Shown piece after piece: positions 1 through 12,242 of a stretch of DNA of 64,000 nucleotides (position 1 is the stretch's first letter; each line of letters begins with the position of its first letter). The DNA is from Auanema rhodensis (Eukaryota > Nematoda > Chromadorea > Rhabditida > Rhabditidae). Location: contig OZ059896.1 of NCBI GenBank assembly GCA_964057225.1, forward strand, positions 17,744,501 through 17,808,500, given 5' to 3'. The notes under the pieces are model-generated. The model was given only the letters and a program-made list of their open reading frames with translations, was not told where the DNA came from and searched no databases. The translations under genes were made by a program, and so were the position numbers.

Positions 1-142
1 GGAACGTGAGAAAGAAAAAGAGAGAGAAAGAGAGCGGGAGAAAGAAAAAGAGAGAGAAAGAGAACGGGAGAAAGAAAAAGAGAGGGAAAGAGAACGGGAG
101 AAAGAAAAAGAGAGGGAAAGAGAACGGGAGAAAGAAAAGGCT
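1..142 (+). repeat. In-frame 30-bp coding repeat (E/R/K-rich)
   Basis: Nearly five copies of a 30-bp unit, in frame with the first exon of the JmjC protein, encode a decamer of the type ERExEKERER. The unit length is a multiple of three, so copy changes keep the frame. It probably forms a charged single helix. The array runs off the left edge, so total copy number is unknown. Confidence 0.85.
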
Positions 143-3100
143 AAAACTCTTTCCCGACCTCAAATAACTGAAAAGTAAGCTAACAAGCGTTTTATTGATT
201 TTATTTTTCAACTTAATTTTTATAGACATGTATCTCCTAACGCTAAACATACCAAGGATATAAAGGAGTCAAAGACAGGAGAAAAATATTCAGTTTCTCC
301 TAAAGTCGGACAACCAGATAGTCCTAAAAGGGCAGACGGTACAAAAACAAAATTGGAGAAAATTCCCAAGAAATCCGATGAAAACATTATGACTAACGGT
401 AATCGTCCAGCTCTTTCGACAACTGATCTAGCAATAACTGCCATATTAGCAGATGCAGCCAAACAGATCGAAATCTCTGAAAGGTCACCTCACAAGCGTA
501 ACGAAGTAAGTTTCTTCTATAAACTTCTCTCTATCAAATGTAAACTTTGCCTTTAAGATTGAATCTAAAAGTCATCACGGATTTGAGTTAACTGCAGACA
601 GCACCAATCAAAAGCCCGGTCAAATTCGGCAAAAAACATCGAGAGATTCATTTGACACAGTGAGTTATAAGATATAATATTCCTTCCTTTTTTTCTACAA
701 GAGCTATATACAATATTTATAATTTTTTTTTGTTCAGGGTCATGTTGTCGTTATAGATAGAAGCAAAGAGAGAAGAGAAGCATTAGGTAACGGAAAGAAA
801 GTATTCCAGGTATATTATCATTTCCCCATAATACAATATATATATAATTCAGCCTACTCTTAAACCTTTGTCGAAGTCGAAGATACGTGAAGTTCGTTTA
901 AGAGACGATGTGAATATTCGGGATGATGATTGTGATCTGATTATTTCTGATTCTGATGACGACAATAAGGACCCTATTCTTCCAGTTACTGTAAATGTTA
1001 GTTAATTATTTTAGTTTTGAATTGTTTTTTTCAATTTAGATCACGCAAAACGGTAAAAGAGTCCATGTCTCAAGAGAGGAAGCTGAAGACATCGAAGCTT
1101 TACGGGAACATTGTATCATTGAGGAAATCCCAATGTCTGAGACAGTAGCCAAGGAGACAGCAATGAAAGAAACAGAAGAAGCCTCAGTTAAGGAAGGGAA
1201 AGAAACTTCAGTAAAAGACCCAAAAGATGCTCCATTAAACGAAAAACAGGCATCTGGGATTGTTATAAAAGAAACAACAGTTACTGATATAAAAGAAGAA
1301 TGGCCGAAAGAAGAAGATTTATTAAAAGACACGTGTGAAGTTAATGATGCTAACGACGTAAAAGATGTAAAAGCTTCTTTTGTCTCCTTGGTTTGTTTCT
1401 TTATGAGTTGACTTAAAATACTTCATTATTTAGGACCCGACTATCTCAAATTTGGAGCCTATCATAGTTTCCGAATCCGCTAAAACAGCGCAATCTTCTT
1501 CTTTATCAGAAGCTCCTGTGTCGAAGGTACTAGATAATTCTTCGATGGGTTTAACGCCATCTCTTGCGTCAAGCAACACTATTCCAAAAAAGATGGGATC
1601 TAAAGAAATGGATTTAGAAGTATGTTTCGGTTATATTTTTCACAGTTCATTTCATGTTTATCATCTGATTCAGTTATTCAATTATTTTTAGTAATTCTAT
1701 GTTAATAAATTGTTTTTAGGATGAATGTGATACAAAATCAATGAGTGGCGGAGGATCACAGAAAGAGTACGTTATATTTATATTTATATGATTTAATTTT
1801 GATGTGTCTCTTCAGTTTCGACATTTCCAAGAAAGATAGGCCTATCCCTAGTGGAGATAAAAAGAATAAAGGAAGAAGAAAACAGAGATTACCAAAAATA
1901 TCGTCGAGAGTAAGACAATTTCTCTTAATTAATTTTTAATATGTTGCTTACTCAGTTTGGAGATTTGATCACTGTTGAAACTCATCCGAATGGTGGTGCT
2001 TCTGTTTTAAAAACGGATTGGTCACGAGTGCGAGAAAAACTGAATGAAGAAGATACGTATGTTTCTCTAATTTTTGCTCTATTTAATTATTTTTATTATT
2101 CTAGTCAAGAGTTCGCTCGACAGTTCATTCGACTAGGTATGGCTGAAATGTCTGAAACCCCAGTATTTGTAATGGGTGTTCTTAAAAACGCTGGAGAATA
2201 TTTAACGGTAGTATTTTTATTTGTTTTATTTTATTTTGCTATCCTTTAAGGATCTCTTTGCCCATCTTGCTACTCATTATGGCAGCATCCCTGTTAAAGT
2301 TGGTTCTTTGACGAACAAGCAGATAGTTGAAACAATGACTCTAGAGAATTATCATAGCCATGTAATGGATACTTGCTCTCAGGGAACCTTCCGGTTAGTA
2401 ACAACTTTAGAATTGTAAGTTATGTTGTTCTTCTACAGTTCGGGACCTATGCATTCTTTGTCACTTGTTGGTGCCAAGCAAGAAGAATGTGGCGACTATT
2501 TTGCTGATGTCATTGAAGAGTTGGAAAAATCACCGATTTTGAAACCAATCATGCCATGGGGAGATTGTAGTTCTATTCAATTGGACACAATAACTGAGAG
2601 TGATGATGGGCCTATATTCTGGGTTAGACCAGGAGAACAGGTAATATTCTTGTTTTCATTATGTTTTTATTCAAGTATATTTTTAAGTTAATTCCTACTG
2701 ATGAAGTGAAGGACGATAGAAAGCGTAGATCGGCTGGAGTGAAAACACATGTTGGCTTCAGGTAAACTTAAACACTGGGTTATTCTTGTAATATAATCTT
2801 TCGCTTTAAGACATTCGGAAAGAAGGGAGCTTTTGTTCGAGGACAGAACTCCATGTCATGCCGATCATGTTGGGGACGGTTTAGAGCGTACTCCTACAGC
2901 CGCTGTCGGAATTTTACAAGCTGTCAAAGGAGAACATGAAAAGTAAGTAGCTCTGGTTTTTTATTATATATTTTTTTCATTTTTCTTTAGTATGAAAGTA
3001 AATCGAGCCGTGAAAGATGTCGTGTGCTTCCACGGAGGAGACTTTGATGCTATTACTGATAGACTTCAATTGGATCTTTATGAACCGCCTATGTCTCAGG

Positions 3101-3425
3101 TATCATTTTCGTTTATATTTTTTAAATATTTACGTTTACACATTATACGTTTTTTTATTATTGTTGTTGTAGTGTATTCAATGGGTTGAGGAAGCAAAGC
3201 TTAATCAACTGCGACGCGACGGTATTCGGTATGCAAAATTCCAGGTATTTCGATTAGTTCTTCCGGTAATTAATTTTTTCTGTTCAGTTACATCATAATG
3301 ATATATATTTCTTGCCTCGTAAGATTGTGCATCAGTTTCGTACAATTTCCGCTTGTACATCTGTGGCTTGGCATGTACGTTTGAAGCAATATTATCCCGA
3401 GCAGAATACGTCCAATGATGCGTAA
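1..3425 (+). CDS. dpy-21: DPY-21/RSBN1-family JmjC protein, 3' part (5' end outside window)
   Basis: Eighteen exons join in phase from base 1 to the TAA at 3423-3425 (for example 226-505, 1040-1390, 2439-2640, 2811-2942, 3288-3425). The N-terminal half seen here is charged and low-complexity, starting with a 10-residue E/R/K repeat at 1-142. The C-terminal half (from 1956) matches the RSBN1/DPY-21 domain: [77 protein letters not shown]. Known family role: nuclear JmjC demethylase of H4K20me2; in C. elegans it acts in X dosage compensation. The His-x-Asp in CHAD and the His in IVHQF are plausible iron ligands, which I infer rather than prove. The start codon lies upstream of the window. The family call is firm; orthology to dpy-21 rather than another RSBN1 paralogue is likely but untested. 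Confidence 0.9.
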
Positions 3426-6400
3426 ACATTGGCTTTTTGTTTTATTATATTTCGAACTCAGGATATTTGAGTGCCATTTGTTGTTTTACATCGCGATTGA
3501 GATTGTTCTCTTAGTGATTAGCCCGACCCGCTAGTTAGATGATTATAGTTTCTTTTGCGATGCGGGTTCTTCCCTATCCTAGAAATTGGTAATTCTTCAT
3601 CGGTGAATTAACGAAATTGTGCTTGACGCCAATTTCTGTTTTATACTCCGCCGGTGGCAAATTTCTTTATGTTGTTTGTTGCTTTATCTACATCCTAAAC
3701 TACTTCTTTGTTGATCTCTTATGCTTAATCCCGTCATTGTTCTTTGAAGATGAAAACCACCTTTTTAAGAAATTGTTATTTTGATGATCTTCCAGTTGAG
3801 ATGCTTTTACGTGTTCATCTTCAGCGCTTTTGTTATTCATTTGAAACTTTGATATTCTCAACTAGTCTAATAATGGTATTCTCCGTTCATTCGAACCATG
3901 TACATAATAACAGATATTTATGCTAACGAACGCATCATTGTTCTGGGTGCTTTCCTTCGTTAAGAGAAATACTGATCTGTTTGGATACGTTATTAGGACA
4001 GCTTAGCATTCTTCTAAGATATCCAACTTTAATCTATATGAAACAGCTTTGTTGTACTTTATTAGTCGTTCTTACATAGGAAAACGTTTACCTCTGGTCA
4101 GGTTGTGTCCGGGCAATTGTTAGCAGAAAGCATTTGCATATTGTATCTCAGATGTATTCTTGTTGTAAATGAAAATTTCTGTTACTTTTAATTTAAAATT
4201 GTATATGTTTCATCAATGTTAATTGTTTCATGGCTTATAAACGGTAATACTTTAAGTAATGTAACCGGTTACTATGAAATTTGTTTTAAAAATGATTTCA
4301 GTGCACGACAAAAGAAAATTCAAAAATTTTAGCAATTATCACCGTTGAAGATTTTCTTAATGCCGGGACGAGAAACCTCGCAATCCGATTATTACATTGT
4401 AAAATGACCATAAATAACTTTTAACTATTTCTTTTTATGCGTTCTAAGATTCATAAAAGTAAAAAACTCAATTTGAATTTCGTATTAAAGAATATTGAAT
4501 TTGTGGAACAATAAGTATTAATTTATCAAGCATTGCAAGAAATGTTTTTAGGCTATATACATTGTAAGTGGCACGGTGATGTGAAGGACAAATCAATTCG
4601 GAATCCAGCTGTGGATGTGCTCAGTTTTTCTGGTTCTCATATACAAATATAATGCTGTAAGTACAGATTTTCCTTCAGAATACCTGATCTTAATAACAAA
4701 TTTTGCAACGATTGAGTGGTCCTTATGATCAACATTATTGAATTTTATTTTTTCACTATTGACTCATTTCTGAGGTGTTGGGGTAATGATTTAGGTTTAC
4801 CATACATATTTCTTTTGCAACGTTATTGTACAGTTCTAGTTTGATGGTAATTGTTGCATATTTGTAAAAGTACAAGATGTTTTGAGAAGAAAAGTAAAAG
4901 AGAAAAATCAATAATTTTGTAAAGTAAAGTAATGGATTCTGTTGAAAATCGAATGCTTTTCAAACAATCTTCATTTAGTAGAATTAGCAATTGTTGCATA
5001 TCGGCATCAATAACTTATATATTCGCCAGCTAGCCTATCAAATTAATAAAAGATAGTTTGAACATTATCACACGTTAAATGGTCAAGTTATTTTTACAAT
5101 TTATTTCCGTTTGATATAATCCTAACGAATATTCTCGTTCGACTTTCGTGAGAACGATCTGTATAACCTTGAAAAGGATACAATTTGAAAGGACATAACA
5201 CATTCTAATTTAGAGAATAACAAACATAAAATCTATTATATTCTATAATATTCTATAATATTTTGTTTGTTTTATTTATGTTCGTTATAATGCAAATTAT
5301 TTACTAACAAAGTACTTTATTTTTTGATAAGCGTAATAATGCCAGTGAATGTATGTTTCAACTCATGCAACCATTGAATAATTTTCAAATTCAAGTTTTG
5401 TTCAAATAAATTTTTTTATTAAAATCCTTGTTAACAACATCTCTCATATCAAGTTCAAATAACACAGACTTATGATCTTATGTTTTCCTGCACATTACCG
5501 TTAAATAATCGTTTAGTGTTTAGTGTTTTCGTATCATGTGTGCCGAGTTAAAGCACATTTCTTCGAATAGTTTTCATGAAAACACGGATTAACTAAGAAA
5601 CGTAGTAAATTCAGTATATCCAGATGTATGTCAGTCAGTATTACGTTTCAGACATATACAAGGTCATAGTTATGCCTCTTTGTATATTCCGATCTTATAA
5701 CCATATCTATATGGTTGCTGACTGATCGTTAGTACCAGCCAGTGAAGTCCTCTTCCATGTAATATTTATTCATCCTTTTTTGAAAAATGCTCCCCTTTTG
5801 AATAGTATTTTCATTTTATGTGTATATATATATATATATTTTACTATTTACTTGTATTTAGAAAAGATAGAGAGTTGTGGGTTAATTAGCCGAAAGCCTA
5901 AATCGTTTATTCACACGTAAAATGAAATCCAATTAATGTAACATGTCATATACAAAGCATTACTCACGTTTGCATCCTGTGTGTCAGCCTTCTGTTTTAT
6001 CTCTTCTACCTCTTTCATGTACTCGATCTCTCTTCATGGCTCCACGACTGAAGTACGCCAATTTGAATACAGTCCATAGATGATAGTCAAATGGGCAAAT
6101 TGCCAATAAGCAATAGGCTGAAAGTTAGGTCAACGAAGAGGAAAAGGCAAAATGAGAAAGATACAAAGAATCTGTGACACTTCGAAAGAGGGAGAGAGAA
6201 CGACGAGATATAGTGAAATAAGCGATAGGCACGAGAGACAATTCATAGCAGAGAGAAATAGAAATAGAACCGAATGAGGAATTGCACCTAACGACAGACA
6301 GGTGGAATATAGACGGAGGCAGTTAATACATACGTAGTGGTCATTATGTAAATGTCTTGACACACTTTACACACAAAGCCACTAAGTTTCCTTTTGAGTC

Positions 6401-7119
6401 TCAACCCGTCATCATCTTTGTTTTCGCATTGCGGCTTTCTGCTTTCTGAACTTTCACTTCTTGTTTCATATATACATGTATACTGTTTTCCGGATTTGGC
6501 CAAACTTACTATAAATGGCATATTCTAATTTTTCACGTACTGTTGACGTATATTAGATGATACATATATTAAAAAAATAAATTTGATCGCAATACAAGGT
6601 TTTGCTCTGTTGCATCGTTTCTCTTTTCACCTTTCTCTCTTTCTCTGCTTATTTTCCTTTTCAAAACTAGGAGGGGGTTTCCCATACTATCGATCAGGTC
6701 CTGTACATGACTGCGGGTTTCGGGGAGGGACTGACCATGAAATTTCAAATATTCGCTTCCATGCGACACTCAGACCTTGACGAATAGAAGGCTGAAATCG
6801 TAATAGAACAGCCGGCATCTTATATCAAACCCCTGTGGTTTATACAAACCATACCAGCTTTCATTATGTATATTCTCTTCCGTATTTGTACTACAAATTC
6901 GCAAAAAAAATGCCGATTGATCAGGACATCGGAAAAATTTTTTTTTTTTAAACTTTATTTGTCATCCACTTTATAATTTTATAATACTTAAATATTTGAA
7001 TTTGACATAACCCATCAAGATTACGCTTATCTAAATTTCAAATCAGTATCTTCATTGTGTTCTGAACTTACGTTTTTGCAAATTATATGATTTCTTTGAT
7101 GAATTCGATCTTTTTATAG
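3426..7119. other. Intergenic, no gene supported
   Basis: About 3.7 kb of A+T-rich sequence between the JmjC gene and the claudin-like gene. No open frame longer than about 90 codons, no spliced model with convincing composition, and no tRNA-like B box was found. A less A+T-rich patch at 6660-6780 is open on both strands but resembles no family I know. The first few hundred bases are probably 3' UTR. Confidence 0.6.
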
Positions 7120-10100
7120 ATGACTGAGTCCAAGTGTGGTCGGAAAACGGCCCTCTCAGTATTCTTCTCAGTATCATTAGCAGCTTTTTTATTTTCATTA
7201 ATATCATTACTGTCACCATCGTGGCAGTATGCCAATCTTGAGGTAAGATAAATTCTGAATTCTATAAAACATTTATATTGATTTCAGAATGGTCGAACGG
7301 AACATCATCATGGCTTGTGGTTAGATTGTAAAAGGGATTATTCATTTGATTATGGAAGAACCCGAGAATATTACGAAACTTTATATAGGCAAATTATATT
7401 TAATATATTTAATATAACTAATAAATTAATTTCAGAAGAGATATGCAAGGATCACCGTTTGAAATGTTTTTTCTTCCGCCATTACAATGCGTTTATAAAT
7501 TTGATTATTATATTGATCCGGAAGATTTATATGATCATAATCATGATGAAAATAGATTACAGAATGATGCTTACCAACATCTTTTTCTTGGTATAATCGT
7601 TTAACTCAATTATCTTATTATGCCGATACTTTTTAGGTTGGAAAGTTGCAGCATTAGCTGCTATCGGTGTAGCTGTATGTTTTTCAGCAGCATCAAGTTT
7701 ATTAGGAATTTGCTCATTTTGTCATAGAACATTTATTTGTGCATCAACTGTACTTGTGACCATATCAGGTATAATAACAATATTGTTACTAATTATATTA
7801 TTATTAATAATATTATTTTTTAATATTTTAAGCTATATTATCATCTGTTGGAATTATTGTTTTCTACATGTGGGCTAATTATCAGGATAATAAAGTTATT
7901 AAAGAGGAAGAAGATACTATCTATGAGGTTTGTATGATCATAATAATTGCTAAAAATCCTTTCTTATTCTTCAATTTTTTCGTTTTTATCTCCTTATATA
8001 GCAAACTCTTGGATGGGCGTTTCATTTTCAAATTATTGGAGCAGCATTACATTGGCTATCTTCCGTACTTGGATGTTGTGTTACATCTGTGTCCTTAGGC
8101 AAGAATCGTGGAGCGAAATTAGTGAAAATCGAGGTAAATACATACTAATAGCCGAATGAATGAATAATGTTTGAAATTGTAGGTTATGGAGGGTGATGAG
8201 TCTATGTTACTGCAATCTAATTCATCTATACAACAACCATTCAAAAGATCTTTTTCTGCCATATATCGTGTAGATTCACAATCTCTAAGACAGTTTGAAC
8301 GTGAATATCTAAGAAATGCTCAATCAACAATGCAAAACAGTGAAATGGTTAACTTTATAGTTCCAACGTTAAAATTTATTTTCTAATCTTGCAGAGCACA
8401 TTCAAACGTACAGCTTCAGTTCCAAATTTCACAAAGAAACAACGCAAAGACGATAAACAGAAGCAAAGACAATTGAATCGTTCAAATATGGATCTGTTTA
8501 CTTCAAATTCGAATATAACTGAAAGCACACGAACTGGTATGTTTCAAATTAAAAATATATGCATATGATCATCCCATGGTTTAGGTTCGATTGTAACACT
8601 AGATACTCAACGAACTAAGGAAATATCTGCATGTGGATCAGCTCATATGGATCTTCCACCTGTGCCATTACCAAGCGTAAAACCCTTAAAATCAGCTTTA
8701 AAAACACCTCAATCAACAAGAAAAGCATATGATGATTCAACTTATGAATATCTTCCATGCCCAGGATCAATGGCTGTCTCTTCATATTCGTAAGAACTTC
8801 ATTTAGCTTCTTTATTTTATTTATATTTTCATTTAAAGTAATAATTCACGACCTGTTTATGATGATGTTTATGAGGAAATTGGTCCCGAATTGTATTTAG
8901 AACCAAATTCTGTTCGTGCTAGATCTCAGAATTCGTCCGTTAACTTCGAAGCTGAAAAGAAGAAAGGTTTGGAGAAATCATGATTGATGTTTAACATCTA
9001 ATGCATCTGATTTTCTAGCTATGACACCACCACCAACGCAATCGATGCCATTTTCAAACACGAATACCATCTCATCATTCCCTACACCAACAAAACCAGT
9101 GTTAGTTTAAGATTTCATATAATATAGAAATATGTTAATATCATGTTTATCAAGTTAAAGCTTAATATGCTGTATAACATACTGAACTCAAGCATTATAA
9201 CATATAATTATGTTTGTGTATAAAACACCTAGCTTTTACGTCACACTCAGATCTGTTAGTATACATCAAAAATTTTCTGACTATGAATTGTAATTTTATG
9301 CTTTGAACATAAAAAAATATGTTTTCAGTGATGTTAGAAGCGATTCTGCTGTTTCTCCTTCAAAAATGCCAAAACCTATTCTGAAGGCAATGCTACCTCC
9401 ACCGATTAATCCACCAATGACAATTCGTGATTTTGGAATGGATTTAACCAAAGAGCCTAAAGGATATTATACTGAAATATCTCATAAAGTATATGGATCA
9501 GATATACGATATACAAGATCAAAATCTGATTTCCATTCTGTATGTACAACACATATAGATGATAGCAAACTATTTCCTTTTCAGAATGGAGATATTGAAA
9601 ATCGTCTACGAAAGCTGAGTGGACGCTCTTCATTTGCGGAAGCTTCTGCGCCACCAGCTGTCACCCAGACATCAACATCACTAACAACACCGTCAATCAC
9701 ATCAACGACGATAACAAAGCAATCAAGTGATATTCCAGGAGTATCCATCAACACCTTCGCCAATCGAGAAGGTCAACGGTAAAATTTGGAAATTATCAAT
9801 TCGTTATCATGATCATTTGATCTTCAGATCAATAACCAATTTAACTTATATTGCAAAAGATAAAACTGCAGCAGATCTTTTTGATAGACCTGAATCTGTA
9901 GAGCCAACACCAACAAGCTATGAGAAGAAGAAAATTCCATCATTACAGCGAAGCTTATTCCGGAATATAGTTGAAGAGGTACGCGATTATCGAACATATT
10001 GTCAAAAGCTATTTCTATTATTTCAATTTCAGGTTGACAGATCTGTTGGATCATCTACAATTCTGGAGAATGATACTATGTCCGAAACAGGATCATATAT

Positions 10101-10179
10101 TCGTGATGCTGAAATTCGTTTGAATCTGTTTCTCAATGATAGTACAAAGCCACAGCAACAGGACGAGACAACCGTTTAA
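7120..10179 (+). CDS. Claudin/PMP22-superfamily four-span membrane protein with long cytoplasmic tail
   Basis: Fifteen exons give a 720-residue protein. The ATG sits directly after a TTTTTATAG acceptor, which suggests trans-splicing or a 5' UTR intron. TM1 (about residues 10-35) is followed by an extracellular loop with the claudin signature: Trp in SPSW, then HHGLWLDC, then a second Cys in PLQCVYKF. Three more hydrophobic helices follow (WKVAALAAIGVAV, FICASTVLVTISAILSSVGIIVFY, HFQIIGAALHWLSSVLGCC). Everything after about residue 245 is a hydrophilic Ser/Thr/Pro/Gln-rich tail of roughly 475 residues, far longer than ordinary claudins (about 200-300 residues). The second intron (7389-7435) uses a GC donor. 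Family roles include cell-cell junctions, neuronal surface organisation and channel regulation; which applies here is unknown. Introns elsewhere are 43-230 bp. Confidence 0.85.
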
Positions 10180-12242
10180 TACACTTTCTACTTATGTATT
10201 GTGTAATTTCAATTTTTCTCTTAATCTGAAAAAAAATCGTAACTCTATTCTTGAGATAGCTTTTAAATGTATTTATGCTTTTTCAATATTAAACCTATTT
10301 CTTTTAAAAACTTAAAACTTCCAACAATATCTGTCATCAGCAACCCCTCTGTTTTATATTCTTTCTCCGATTTGATCATGTACCTAGCTTGATTAGACCA
10401 TCGTTTTAATAGATACAAGTGAAACATGTCCCCTATATACATGTATATCTGACTTTCATACATAGTTATCTTCTCTAAAATATTGCTCATTGTGATCTCA
10501 AACTAGGTCTACTATCATTCCATTCAATTTGATTTCTAATTGTTCATTTATACTGTTCAAAATACGGTTAATATTCATTTATATCATTACGGTTATTTAC
10601 TTTTAATAGAGAAAAAAGAAAGGAATTTCGTATGAGAAATGTCTATATTAACTTCCTTTTCTCCCGTTTCTTTCATTTTTGATTTTTATTCCTTTTTATG
10701 TCCTTCAATGCCATTCTGGTGCCGCATGTCCTCTATGTTCGTATTTATCATTCTTGTCTTTAAAAGCATTCAAATGACATTTGATCTTAATTAATATAAT
10801 ATATTATTGTAAATTATAATGATTTTTAAACTATAATTATAATTTTAAAATTCATATATGTATATATATAGTATAATATAAATTTTTTTTGAAAACTTAT
10901 TCTATTTAAAAGGCAAAAAAGAAAAGAAAACATAATGATCTTCTTCTATAGATACAGTTCAGAGGTGTGTCTAATCTTTCATTTTCTCTTCTCTTCTCAT
11001 TCCTTTTCTTTTCCTTTTTTCATTAAACTTTTATAAATATTCATTATTTATATATAATTATACGATTATGATATATATATGATTTATTTAATTTTTATTT
11101 CAAATGATAATATATAATTAATAGGATTAGGCAAGGAATGAATACGATAAAAAAAATGATTTTGTTAACAGTAGAACGACGATGGATGAAATCATAAAGG
11201 CACTCCGACTTCAATCTGTCATGGCGGTTATTGGTTCGTTATCAAAAAAAGGAGTTGAATATATCAAACGGTGTCACAAATGATGACTGAGGGTTATTAA
11301 TGTTGGCTTTCAAAAATATTTCTAGTAATCATTTCAACAGTACAGTGAATTACTGAAGAAATAGTATGAATGAAGGTATAAAAAAGAGAGAAAGAGAGAG
11401 AGTGAGCGAACATGTGAATAGGAGGAGGTAAGATAGATAACACAGTAACCATGTGGTGATATAGATTACAGATAGTTAGATATCTAACTATAGAACTGTA
11501 TATATATATATATTTCTTTCTTTTCATATATAAACTTGAAATTTGTGCATAAGTTGTAAAATTAAGTTGTTTTGTGTTATGTTAGAGTTCAAATGATGTT
11601 TTCTGGATTTGACGAAAGACCAAAGGCATACCTTCATGTCAGTTGTTTACAATCTTATCGTACTAGGACATACTGCTATCGAGAGAAATGAAGAACACGT
11701 GATAACATTGAATTGGCAGTTCTACAGATCCGTTAGATCTTGCTCATGCCAGAAACATTAATACATTATCTTTAGTTGCTCATACTATTTATATTTTCTA
11801 TTTTTATAATATTATAAATATATTTCTTCGTTCTCTTTCAATTGTTCTTCGTTTTGTTCTTCGTCTTGTGCGTCCACTTGTTCTTCGTCTTCTTCTTTCT
11901 CCTGTTCTTCCTTTCTTTCTTCTTTTTTTCAGTTCTGCATTTCTTTTTTTCTTCTCTTTTTCTTTAAAAGGAACTTCCTATTATCAATCCTGTCTATCAG
12001 TACATCTCAACTTCTAATCTAAATCCCTTGCTCCCGTCACTTTGAATATCAGCCAAGATTTTTGGCAACCTTTTTTCAATAAATTTAATGTACAGTTACT
12101 TTTCACCTACTCAATTTATATAATAATAATCATATATAATATTTCAACTTTAATAATCTTATATTCTAATATATCTATATCTTAATTATATGATATAGCT
12201 TATTTTTAGATTTTTAAAATTTCTGATAAAAAACGATTAATA
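10180..12242. other. Intergenic, no gene supported
   Basis: Two kilobases between convincing genes, with short A+T and T-rich tracts (for example 11820-11960). A 33-codon frame at 11183-11284 follows an AACAG and ends in TGA; it is the only coding-looking patch, and I cannot support it as a gene. No promoter motif was assigned with confidence. Confidence 0.5.

Noticed and set aside
6569-6780. Overlapping open frames on both strands in a less A+T-rich patch
   Set aside because: Neither translation resembles a known protein and no splice model extends them.
11183-11284. 33-codon plus-strand frame after an AACAG (MDEIIKALRLQSV start)
   Set aside because: Could be an amphipathic peptide exon, but too short and isolated to call without transcript data.
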